Assembly (NCBI RefSeq): GCF_000189635.1 | Contig: NW_002476463.1 | Span: 1,364,001-1,428,000 of the forward strand | Length of the DNA stretch: 64,000 bases | Direction: 5' to 3' | Origin: Tetrahymena thermophila SB210 | Lineage: Eukaryota > Ciliophora > Oligohymenophorea > Hymenostomatida > Tetrahymenidae | Part shown: positions 38,427 to 49,491 of the stretch, piece by piece | Numbering within the stretch: position 1 is the first letter of the stretch | How the letters are laid out: each line of letters begins with the position of its first letter | Notes under the pieces: model-generated | Database searches by the model: none | What the model was told of the DNA's origin: nothing | Seen by the model: the letters and a program-made list of their open reading frames with translations, nothing else | Translations under genes and position numbers: made by a program

Positions 38427-39583
38427 TAAAACTTATGGTTTTAGCTATTTTATTAATACTTTTAATAGTGCTTAATGAAGATAGCGTGTCTATTTTTTGC
38501 AATTTCTACTTGGATATCTTTAATTATGTTTATATAAAGATTAAAGTTGTGTTTGATTAGATAGATTTTGAAGCTTAGAAATTTATTTCAAATATACAAT
38601 TAATATAAGTTTATAAGTAGTTTGATAATTATAAGATTTTTATTTAGTTTTTTTGTGGAGATTGTAAAAATACATCATGCCCTTGTTAATTCTATGAGGT
38701 TTTATTTCACGTAAATTATTCGCTCTTCATTAGATTATCTAATCAACTGATACTGTTTTTGTTAGATAGCGACTGATAGGTGCTCAAAAGACTTTTAAGA
38801 GCTAACAAAATTCGTTACATCCATATTTATAGACTTTTGGCAAATTTCAATCAATAAAATTTCTCTCAAACAAAGACAAATGATATTTTGCATATTTCAA
38901 TTTTGCAAAGAAGATCTTATTAGATTTCGATTCATCAAAATATTTATTTTCTCATGTTTCAAAAGTAAGTCATTCATTCATTTATTTATTTATTGTAGAA
39001 ATAGAAATAATAAAAAGAAATGATTTATCTTGATATTGAGTTCATTTAAAATGGAATTTATTTCAAAAGAATTTAATGGAATTAAAATGAAATTAGAAAT
39101 AGTTTATTTAGTTTATTTGAATTTGTTAACTAAATATCTTAAGATTTACAAATATAAAAATAACTTATGTAATATAAAAGTTTAAAATATGATTGATATT
39201 TAGGTTAGTTAATAAATGAGCAAATAAAGTAAGCTTAGTTAGATAAGTAAGCTGGTTATTATATTATCAATTAATCAACCCACTGATAAAAATAGCAAAA
39301 AACAATAATTATTTACTTCATTCTTGAAATTGGAGTGAATATGTGTAATAAATTAAATTTTGTAAAAATGTGGTATTGAATTGATTTTTTATGCTTTAAG
39401 TTTTTTATTCTGTTTGCTAATTTTGAGAACTATCATTAACTATTACTTTAATATCTGCTTTAGAGAATAATATGTGTCTTAAAAGAATAGATTTTTTTAT
39501 ATGCAATGTAATATTATTTTTTTTAGAATTTACATATATGCAGTTAGAATGTAAATTACTTATACAACTGACTGCACGCTCTT
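38427..39583. other. Intergenic spacer, 1.15 kb
   Basis: AT-rich, with a slightly more mixed part at 38690-38800. It should carry the promoter of the giant surface-protein gene. No coding frame found on either strand. Confidence 0.5.
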
Positions 39584-41081
39584 TCATTCATCATCTGCTT
39601 TAATAACCAACTTTGTATTTGTATATCTGTTTGCAAAAAGCCAGTTAGCAAAATGTTAAATTATATAGACTGCATTTTTAAGTTATTCATCAGATGGACC
39701 TATAATAACTAAATCATTTGAATTGGGATATTCTCTGAAATAATTAGGTAAGACTTCGATGACTAAATCGTTGCATATTAAGAAAGAATCGTCACCATTA
39801 TTTATTTGGCAGTACTCTTATAGTCTTCTAGATTATTCAATTTAATATTGCTATTAGGGTGGTGCTGCTTCAGAGTTTCCATTTAATTCTGGATTATCTC
39901 CGTTTTAGCCATTAACAAGCATATTTTATTATTGCAATTCATTGTTTATTTTTTATTCAAGAGCATCCCAGCCATATTAATTCAATGCTTTACGATAAAA
40001 ACAGAGGAATATCATAATCTCTTTTAATGCTTCGTTTTATACACCTTTAGCTATGTAATTTAAGAATAAAACAAATATTCTATTCATTTCAGTCTTCTTG
40101 ATTTCCTCTTTTGGATCTATTTCTTCATAAATATAGTTTGCTGGATCATCTTCAAGTTGCTTAATCCCATCTAAAATTGCTTTATACTCAGTTTCTTCCT
40201 TACCTTGGAAGAATTCAATAGGGAATATAGTGCTTAGCTTATTATCTTCAGTCCACTCGTCATTTTTATTCTATTATAATTTAAATATTTTAAAAAATTC
40301 AATAAAAAATTAATTTTCTTCTAAACAATTTAAAGATTTTCAGTCATCCTTTTTGATAGTTTTTAATTATTTTTTTATTTATTTTTGATTTAATTTTAAT
40401 ATTTTGATATTCAAAACTTTTCATTTTGATACAATGAAAAAAAAATATTATGCAATTAAGGATTCTGATAGAATTAATTTGTTTGATTATATGATGGATC
40501 AAAAAACATTTTTAAATTTTTAATAATTTTAAGTCAAAATAAAATTTTTTTACTCTTCTATAATTCTTATCAATAGTATCTAAAAAGTTCAATATTTCTT
40601 CAAGCACATCAACTGCTTCGTTAGATCCAACGCTCTTCTCTTCTTCTTTATTATTTTGATCACCATCTTCTTTCTAATAAATTAAATTCAAATTTCTATT
40701 TCGCTCTAAAAGTTTGTTTACTTTGGGAGGACGTCCTCTGCTATTTGCTTTGCCTTATGGTCCTGGAAGACTAGTACCCTCAGGTGGTTTACCATCGTGT
40801 TTTCTTGTTATAAATAATATAAATCTGTTAAAACAATGCTAATTACAATAAGTAAAAGAATTAAAGCTTCATTATTTTAAAAAAGCTAAAGCTTAAAAGA
40901 ATTGAATAATTGCTATTTACTGTTTAAGATGAGTATATAAAGCAGGGTATGATAAATATGATTTACCACAACCGCAATTATAGTTTCTGTCATTTTAATC
41001 TTTACGGGTTCTTCTAGTTTTCTTTTCAGATTAACCGTTTTAACCATCTTACATTCCTTAATCCACTTGCTAATTATTCAT
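39584..41081 (-). CDS. Zinc-finger protein with AT-hook-like motif
   Basis: Exons (reading order): 41081-40921, 40803-40554, 40270-39584; 365 residues. A C2H2-like finger at about 34-56 reads NCGCGKSYLSYPALYTHLKQ followed by KHDG, with an unusual C-x-C in place of C-x2-C and H-x4-H. It is followed by GPQGKANSRGRPPKVNK, whose RGRPPK core matches an AT-hook. The remaining ~290 residues are acidic and Gln/Asn-rich (EEEKSVGSNEAVDVLEEILN, LNYIAKGVQNEALKEIMIFL, YCQINNGDDSFLICNDLVIE) with no known domain. The finger plus AT-hook suggests DNA binding in the nucleus. Both introns are GT..AG and in phase. Proteins with this finger occur in ciliates as a lineage-specific family, to my knowledge without assigned function. 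Confidence 0.8.
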
Positions 41082-43796
41082 TTTACTACTATTATTTTTA
41101 AATAATGGAAAAATGAAAACCTAATACAAGAAATCGGCTTTTATTAATTCTAATTTATTAATTGTATAAGAGAATATTGCTTACTACTATGAAATGCTTA
41201 ATATTTGTAGGTGCTAAATTTATAAAATACGCTTTCTACTTTTATTAGATAAATTCTTTTCTGAATCACTAAAAAATATCTTTAGAATGTATATAATTAT
41301 TAATTAATTATTATTAATTTAGTTAGAAAGACAAAAAAATTATAAATATTAATTAATATCATTGGAATGTATTTATTATTAATTTATTATTATTGTCTGC
41401 CTAATTATTCCACTATCAAACAATATTATAAATCAAAAAATCAATTAATTAAAAACACTACTTGTCAATGCAAAAAAAAAAATTATAAATTATTTCCCGC
41501 ACAACTATTTTTTATAATTAATTCAACTCAAAGATTTGCGATTATATACAAAGACTATACATTGAAATACATTATTTACTATCATATAAATTAGCAAGCA
41601 ATCAAGAAATTTATTTATATTTATTTTCAAAACACAAAAGATATTTTACTTTTGTCTTCTCATAAATTATATGTGATTAATAATATAAAATCTCTTAGTT
41701 TTTGCATTCGTTGATTCATGAAATAATTAAAATTTGATAGTTTTTCCATTTTTAATAATGTAAAGTAGCATAATAATTTATTAAATAATCTCTACTTTTA
41801 TCACTTTCAAATTCAAAATATTTTTATTTAAAAATACAAATTTAAAAAAAATATTAAATACTTTTAAAAAAAAATTCATATCAAAATTTCACATTTATAA
41901 AGTTAAAATTTAAAATGTTTTGTAAAACCAGTCTACTATTTGCCATATATTATAATACTTAAATTAGATAATTATTTCCCAAAAATGTTCAATTATCATA
42001 CATTATATGTGGTTAATAATATATTTTACATTCATTGATCCATCAAATAAATTAAAATTTGAGAGTCTTACCATTTGTAATAGTGTAAAGTAGCATAATA
42101 ATTTATTAAATAATCTCTACTTTTATCAATTTCAAATTCAAAATATATTTATTTTAAAAAATATAAAATACTTTAAAAAATAATACAAAATATAATATGA
42201 ATAAAGTTAAGATTTAAAATGTTATGTCTAACCATTCTATTATATTATTAGTTAAATTAGCTGATAATGTCTCAAAAATGGTCAATTTAAAATAAATTAT
42301 CATATTAAGTTACTATATTTCTAAACTAATATTAATGAAAGGTAATAATTAAAATTAAAAGATAAACTCTTTTATTGTTAATAATTTGATTATCTCATTT
42401 TTTTCAACATTATTTATAATTTAAAGATAATAATTTTTTATTCTAATTAATAACTAGAAATGTTTTTTTATTTTACCTAATTACCAAAATACAACATTAA
42501 AGTAAGTCATAAAATTTTAATCATGAAATAATACTTAAGTAATATTTATGGCATTAAATAAATTTTAAATTAAAATATTGGTTGGAAAACTTTTATGATT
42601 ATTTTCAAGATTGAAAGAAAGTATTTTATAAAATTGCTTATTAGTTAAATAATTAAATTTTATCACATTTCATGGACATGGCTCTAATATTTTGATAAAT
42701 TTACTTTAAAATGATTAATAATTATTATAGTAAACCATATTGAAAAAAAGATAAATTCTATTAAAACCCAATTTTTCAAGAATTACTCCACTTTTATTGA
42801 TTACAATATTATCAAAAAACATAATTTATTACTTATTTATATCAGAGGCAAAGTTGAATAAACTACTCTTCTTATACGGTTTGCTTGTAGTTATTAAAAC
42901 ATTAATTAAAATTCAAAAACAGAGATGATAAAAAGTATTATTCTTATAAATCTTTATTCTTGTATTTAAAAATAAAGTTCTCATCAGCTTTTGTAAAGTT
43001 CTAACCTAAAATTTTTAATTTTATCTTTAATTTGAATTCAAAATATTTAAAACTTCTATAATTATTTAGTTAATAGATCAAGTATTTGAGAATTAAGTAA
43101 GTAGAGTAAAAATTGATCAAAATTTAAAAGAGTGTATGACCTTTTATATCTAAAAGGTAAAAAGAGAATAATAATAATCTTCAGAATTATATTAAAAAGA
43201 TCAATTTAAATAAATTTTCATAAATTAAATAATATTTTTCTTACCTTAATTTATTATAAAATATTAAAAACTAAAAATGTTTATTTGTTTATTTATTTGC
43301 ATGATATTGATAATTTTGATAGATAAAAATTAAAAATGTATTGAATATTAAACAATTTTTGTCTAAATGATGATAAATTTCCAACATTTACTCTAATATT
43401 TTTCAAATATTATTAATGAGCAGATTTCAATTTATTTTAAAGAATTAATAAATTTTTAGAAATTTAAATTAAGTAGAAACTTTAATATAAAATCTATAAA
43501 ATTAGAAACTGAATGTAGAAGAATTTATTATAACTTTCTTGGTAAGTTGATATTGAAAAACCAATATAATTAATACTTGCAATCAGATAAAATCAGTTGA
43601 AATTTGTTTAAGTACATTAAGCCAGTTCCTATTTGAATTTAATCACCATAAGCAATTTTTAGAACTTCTATGTGATGTAATAGAAACTGTCACTAAATAT
43701 CAAATAGATAGTAAAGCAAACCTATAAAAATTATTTACAAATATTTGATTATAATTAAAAAATTCAGCTAAATCAAACATCAAAATTTAAATTAAA
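41082..43796. other. Divergent intergenic region, 2.7 kb
   Basis: A long AT-rich region between the divergent zinc-finger and eIF1A-like genes, containing the tandem duplication at 41661-42300. A 75-codon open stretch at 41367-41594 has only AT-driven residues (Tyr, Ile, Lys, Asn) and is rejected. Promoters are expected at both ends. No RNA gene seen. Confidence 0.5.
41661..42300. repeat. Direct tandem duplication of about 336 bp
   Basis: Copy 1 (about 41661-41996) and copy 2 (about 41997-42300) share long blocks such as GTGTAAAGTAGCATAATAAT-like sequence followed by TTATTAAATAATCTCTACTT. Further shared blocks lie near 41910/42215 (AAGTTAAAATTTAAAATGTT against AAGTTAAGATTTAAAATGTT). Identity by eye is high in the first 170 bp and lower after it. 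It has no coding content. Confidence 0.75.
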
Positions 43797-44438
43797 ATGG
43801 GGCAAACCAAAAGAAATTAAAAATAGAAATTATCCTAAAATTATTATCAGAAGATGTGTCCAAGCAGAGAACTTCCAATTAAAGAATTTGAAACAGATTA
43901 CGCTATAATAGAAAAAAATTTAGGCTAACTTCATTTTGCTGTTGCTTGTTCTGATGGTAAAGTTAGATTAGGAGTATTGAGAGGCAGACTTAGATACAAA
44001 ATTTATGTCAATGAAGGAGATATAGTTCTAGTAGGATTAAGAGACTACTAAGATGACAAGTGTGACATTATTTTGAAATATCACAAAGAAGAAACAAGAC
44101 AATTATGGTAGCTTAAGGAGATTTCAGATGATTTTTACTTAAAAACCAGACACATTTTCCCATTTAAATGTGGAAGTGATGCTAATTCTATTAGTAGCGT
44201 TAATGATTCAGATATAGTCTTCTTGAATGATGATGAAATTGAAGATTTAAAAAGCAGAACCACACTAATGATATCCTAAATGGAATCAAACACAGACTAG
44301 TCATTCTCATTAATTGAAGGTTAGCAATCACTAAATACATCAGGCTTTGACAATTTCACTCTCAATTCTGACTTAGATACAAGATCAGAAAGATCAGAAA
44401 ACACATAAGTTTCTGATTTTGAGGTTTTAGATATTTGA
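43797..44438 (+). CDS. eIF1A-like translation initiation factor with extended acidic tail
   Basis: A single exon of 213 residues. eIF1A binds the 40S A site and promotes scanning and start selection. The OB-fold is clear at about 32-105: YAIIEKNLGQLHFAVACSDG, LGVLRGRLRYKIYVNEGDIV, and the near-invariant VLVGLRDYQDDKCDIILKYH. A basic N-terminal tail is present but short (MGQTKRNQKQKLSQNYYQK). After the core the protein continues about 100 residues with Ser/Asp/Thr/Gln-rich text (SVNDSDIVFLNDDEIEDLKS, then RSERSENTQVSDFEVLDI), so it is clearly longer than the usual ~145 residues. Loop residues differ from the canonical factor (CSDGKVRLGVLRGRLR where eIF1A has CFDGxxRLCHIRGKLR). It may be a divergent paralogue rather than the housekeeping factor. 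Confidence 0.85.
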
Positions 44439-45476
44439 AAAAACGTTAAAAAATTGATAGATTTTATTTTCAAATGGCTTTAGTTTTTTCAAAATATTAA
44501 AAAACTGATTAATCACTACCATATTAATAAATTTTTATGCTAGTTGATTGATAGGTACACTTCTAAGAAAACTTACTTTATATTACAAAATTATAAATCT
44601 ACAAAAAAAACTTCTACTCTTACCATAAAGCTGTTTATAATAAAAGCAAATAAATATTTTATGTATTCATCCACCTTTTATTTTTAGTTTACTCTTAAAA
44701 TATTTTTATTCTATTATTTTAAATTAATAATCATAACATTTATGAATGAATAACCAACTTATTACTAACAAGTTTTATATTTTATCAAACAAATATTGAG
44801 AAATTTAATCAAAAAAATTTTTGACAAAAACTTTATCAAAAATTAATTATGTTATTTAAATGATTAATCATTAATATATCTAAATTTTATTTAATTAGTA
44901 TTTTTTACTTCTTTCTCGCTTATTTATTGCTTGTTTTTCTATTCTATTTTTTAAATAATAAAATTTTACTTCATAGAAGTTTAAATAAATTAATTTTAAT
45001 GTATTAAATAAAAATATTAATAGTTAAAATAAATGCTCAATTAATTTATTCTCTTACTTTTTTTAATCAAACCAGTAAATTCATAAAATTAATAAAAATA
45101 TTTTATAAAGCGAATTAGATTTATTCATAAAGATTTTCTTTAACAATTTTTAATCAAATAGGAAAAGATTATTCAAATTTAACTGTAAAAAAATCAAATA
45201 AAATTTGATAAATAAAAATAAATTTATTTAATAAATAATTTGTTCATTAAGATTTTATCTTATAAATTAATTTAGTTAAACACTAAAAATAAAGTAAATT
45301 CAATAAAATTAATCAATAAAAATTATTTTTTTGCAAAAAATGAATTTTAAATAATTCATAGTTTATTTTATAAAATAAAACTTAAATTTACATAAAACTT
45401 AATATTATTTTAATTAATATTTCTATAAAATACACAGATTTTAATTTTTAATTTAATTAACCTATTTGTATTAATT
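44439..45476. other. Convergent intergenic spacer, 1.0 kb
   Basis: Extremely AT-rich DNA (long stretches without G or C) between the 3' ends of two convergent genes. Nothing else seen. Confidence 0.5.
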
Positions 45477-46901
45477 TCAAATTGGCTGATAGAGGGGAAT
45501 ACATTTTTATTCATTGGATTCTTATGGTTAATATAATTTTTATATTTCTAGTTTAGACTTATTTTTTGTTTCTTCTACTAAAAAATAAGTAAATATAGAA
45601 CATAAGAAACAAACTGTGGAGTAGAAAATAAATAAAATCCATAATTTATCAAAATAGGGAAGCATCATTACGATTATTGTTCCACAAATTTAGTTGACTG
45701 TAGTGGCAATACTAAATCCTTTTTATGGAAGAATTTCTGAACAATATAGCCAAATTATTGGGCCTAGCGAAAAATTAAATGCCACATAATAACAATCAAT
45801 ACATATAACTGTCAAGTATGTGATATTCTTATCATCTATTTCACTAAGAATCGCTAAAGATAATATGAAAAGCCCAGTAAATGCAGAACCAACAATAAGA
45901 ATTATACGACGAGTATATTTTTATACAATTTAAGTGTTGACTAAAGCAGCACAAAAGAAAGCTGTACTTGAAAGAAGTGTTAGTAAGTTTGCAGTCTTAA
46001 ATTAATAGTTTTCTTTCTCATAAATCTAACTTAAATACATAGTAACCGCATTGATTCCAGAAAATTACTAAAAAAATTATAAGGTGCAGCCAATAAAAAG
46101 ACGCCAACGATTTTACCTATTAAACATATCTCTATAACTCTCTTAAATATTATTAGTATTTTCTGCTAACTACCTTACTTGCTAATAATTTTGATCAACA
46201 TATTAAGGTTTATAAATTTTCTTAAGCAAATTCTTGCATTTTTCATTCTCATTATTTATAATATAGTAAAAAGGTGTCTCATGATTAAAAAATAGCTATA
46301 ATAGCACCATACGTGTTATATTTATTAATAAAGGAAAAAAAAATACATAATACCAATAAGTATCTTCAGGGATTGGAAACTCATTAAAAAATTAGCCATT
46401 TAAATTTGCTAAAACAATTCCAAAATTCAAGGAAGTAGTAAAAAAAATACCCATAACTCCAACTAAACTAAGAGGAGTAATTTCTTATATATATTTAGGC
46501 ACAAGAGAAGTATTTAGGCCTGTAACAAAACCAGCAAAAAGTCTTGCAATAACTAATAAATTTATATTTTTAAATAGGCACAGCAATCCAGTTATTATTC
46601 CAAAAATATCAGCTAGTATTAACGAATTTTTACGTGATACAAAATCTTAGATCTTTCCTGATAATAAAGCACCAAAAACAGCGCCAAAAGGTATAGCTGA
46701 GTCAATCATTGAAGAATAAAAATTTTATTAGCTATGCTTTACATCAAAAACAATAAAAATAGTATTTTAGGCAAGAGACATAACTCCTAGTTGATATCCA
46801 AAATATAAAACACCCATATTGGCAACTAAAACAATAGCAAGTATGTAATTAAAAGAATTGTATTCCTATTCTTCATTAACTGTATTATATTATTCTTCCA
46901 T
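45477..46901 (-). CDS. Sugar transporter of the major facilitator superfamily, copy 2
   Basis: A single exon of 474 residues, within the usual 450-520 for sugar porters. Twelve hydrophobic segments are spread along the protein. The family signature before TM7 is present as QFFQQFSGINAVTMYLS, and FNFSLGPIIWLYCSEILP precedes the last helices. The C-terminal end carries VEETKNKSKLEI where porters usually have PETKG. The central loop motif RxGRR is altered to KYTRR here, whereas the paralogue at 48055-49491 keeps RFGRR. The two genes are tandem, on the same strand and collinear in sequence throughout. The likely role is facilitated or proton-coupled uptake of hexoses or related compounds at the plasma membrane or an organelle; the substrate cannot be read from sequence. 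Confidence 0.88.
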
Positions 46902-48054
46902 ATTCTTTTGTAATTAAATAAAATAAGTATTTAAATTATATTGATATTTTTATTAAAAAAATAAAAAAGCTAGTTCAATTAGTATACACGTATTACAGAA
47001 GAGTTTTATTTTTATTAATTCTATGTTTTTTATTCCATTTTTATTGTTTTGCGTGATCAATTTATTTCTGTTTTATTCTTAAATATTGATTTTGTTTTAT
47101 TTTATCTTAGAACTAATTATACTTAATTATTAAATTTATTTAATTTAAATATCTTTTTTTATCATATAGAAATTATAAATAAAACTAATTATTTATCATT
47201 AGAAATTTAAAAATATCAACTTATGTTCAAATAATTAAAACTAAATCCAGATATTGCTTGCTTGCAGATTATTATTAATAATACTTTTCCTAAAGACATA
47301 CTGATTTATGAAAACTCATAAGCAATGATATTAATTATTAAATTTGTAATTTATTTGTTTTTCATAAGCTAGCGAAACTTATTTTTTTTGTAATTAATAT
47401 AATATTAAGTATCAAAGTTTTGGTACCCCTTTTTAATGGGCACTTCTGTATGTTGGGGATTAACTTTTTAAACCTCAGGGAATGGTAAAAATGTGGGGAT
47501 TGTGTGGGCCTTAATAAATGAGGATTTACAGTATATTAAATTTAAAAAAATAAAAATACCAATAAATTATCCAGATTAGAATATGAAATAATAGGTAAAA
47601 CAATACATAATTAAATATACTAACTAGCAAAAAATAATTTTTAATTAAAAATAGAATAATGTTTTTAAAATTACAAGGTAATTTATTTTAAATTATGGAT
47701 TTACTTCAAAAATTGTTTAATAATTATTACAAAGTAAAAATTATTTATTTTAATTTATTTTCCTTAGATTTTGTTTAACTCAACATATTTATTTAGAGCT
47801 TTTTTAAAATGATAAAAATAATTAATTGTTTTGTCTGATGGAAAAAAAATAATTTTATTTATTTCCTTCTTCAAATTTGACATAAAAAATTTAAATTTTA
47901 ATTATATTTTTACTAGAATTTATGAATAAAATACGATTAGTTAATTAATTAATACTAAATTTAATAAACGATTTGTTAAAATGCATAACAATAATAGAGA
48001 TAGAAGATTGATTGCTTTGATAAGTATTTTTTATATCATAATGTTTTAAATAAA
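46902..48054. other. Spacer between tandem transporter genes, 1.15 kb
   Basis: AT-rich apart from the GC-richer island listed at 47421-47535. It holds the promoter of the 45477-46901 gene next to 46902. No coding frame. Confidence 0.5.
47421..47535. other. GC-richer island of unknown nature
   Basis: About 115 bp with markedly more G and C than the surrounding spacer. It contains several GGGG or CCCC runs (GGTACCCC, GTTGGGGATT, TGTGGGGATTGTGTGGGCC) and a short imperfect hairpin GTACCC/GGGCAC near 47431-47451. No open frame of note on either strand. It could be a small non-coding RNA, a remnant of a mobile element end or a regulatory block; I cannot assign it. Confidence 0.35.
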
Positions 48055-49491
48055 TCAAGAGTTATACTTTTCTTTATCAGTAGAGTATGTAGAAAGATTA
48101 TTGTATTATTCTGAGCCTTTTGGTAAATACATGTTAGTGATTTCTATTTTAGATTTATCTTTTGTTTCTTTGACCAAAAATATAGTAAAAGCGACACAAG
48201 CAAAACACATAGCTGCATAAAAGATAAAGAGTGGCCACAAAGCACTAAAATAAGGGAGAACAAGAACAATAATAGTAGCTCCTATCCAGTTAGACATAGT
48301 AGCAATACCAATTCCCTTTTCAGGAAGAATTTCAGAGCAATAAAGCCAAACGATAGGTCCGAGAGAGAAGTTAAAAGCTACAAAGTAAAGGAAAATAAAG
48401 GCTACAGAAAGCATAGATAAATCCTTATTATTTACTTTGGATAATATTGCTAAACCTAGTTAAAAAGCTCCAGAGAGGGCAGATCCATAGATTAGGATAG
48501 CACGACGTCCAAAACGACTAACAAAGAAACCACTTAAGAAAGCAGCAGATAAAAGAACTATATTTGAAATCAATGAAAGAAGGTTTGTTGTTCTGAAGTC
48601 ATAATTGTTATCTTTGAAGATGTTGCTACTGTACATAATAACTGCATTAATTCCTGAAAACTATTGGAATAATTGTAATGTGCAACCTATTATCAAACGC
48701 TTACGATATTAAGGCTTAAACATATCTAAATAACCTTCAGAAGATTGCTTAACTTTTTCTACTTATTGTTCTACTTCTGATTAAACTTCATCAACGAATT
48801 GAGGCTTGTAGATTTTTTCAAGGAATTGCTTACATTTTTCAGGCTCATTTTTAAGGATATAGTAGAAAGGAGTTTCATAATTGAAGAAAAGGAATAAAAA
48901 GAGAGTACGAGTTACAGTCAATGCTAATGGGAACAACAAGACATATCTCCAATAGGTGTCAGAAGAGGTTGGATTTTCTTAAAAGAATTATCCATTTAGA
49001 GAAGCAATAATAATACCAGTATTAATACACATAGAGAAAATGGTTCCCATAATACCAGATATTGCGATGGGAGAGACTTCTTGAATGTATTAAGGGACTA
49101 ATGCGCTATTTAATCCTGTAACTATTCCTGAAATCAATCTTAAAAAGAGGAATAAATTAATATTTGTAATTTAAGTTAAGCAACAAGCAATAACACCAAT
49201 AATATCAGTAATAATGAAAGCGTTCTTTCTTGATACATAATTAAGAAGTAAACCAGCAGAGATAGAACCGATCATAGCACCAAGAGGAATTGATGCATTA
49301 ATTAGAGACGAGTACATATCTTTTTTGTCGCTATCTACATCGAATACAGCAAAGATAGTGTCTTAGGCTAAAGACATCACACCAAGTGAGTAGCCAAAAT
49401 AGAGAGAACCAATTGATGCAACTAAAACCATTGCTAACACCTTGGCAAAAGATTTATAATTTTATTCTTTTTCAGTTAACTAATCTTTCAT
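48055..49491 (-). CDS. Sugar transporter of the major facilitator superfamily, copy 1
   Basis: A single exon of 478 residues with twelve hydrophobic segments. Sugar-porter marks: SLYFGYSLGVMSLAQDTIF in TM1, SRKNAFI in the loop after TM2, LQLFQQFSGINAVIMYSS before TM7, SRFGRRAILIYGS between TM8 and TM9, FNFSLGPIVWLYCSEILP near TM10 and VKETKDKSKIEI after TM12. The N- and C-termini are short and cytosolic. It is the tandem paralogue of the next gene downstream (45477-46901); codon use here is less AT-extreme than in the copy, suggesting higher expression or stronger constraint. Substrate unknown. The start chosen is the first ATG of the open frame, next to the cytosolic MKDQLTEKE; the frame stays open further upstream but has no nearby ATG. 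Confidence 0.9.

Noticed and set aside
41367-41594. 75-codon plus-strand stretch
   Set aside because: AT-driven composition and no similarity to anything; lies in an intergenic region beside a tandem duplication.
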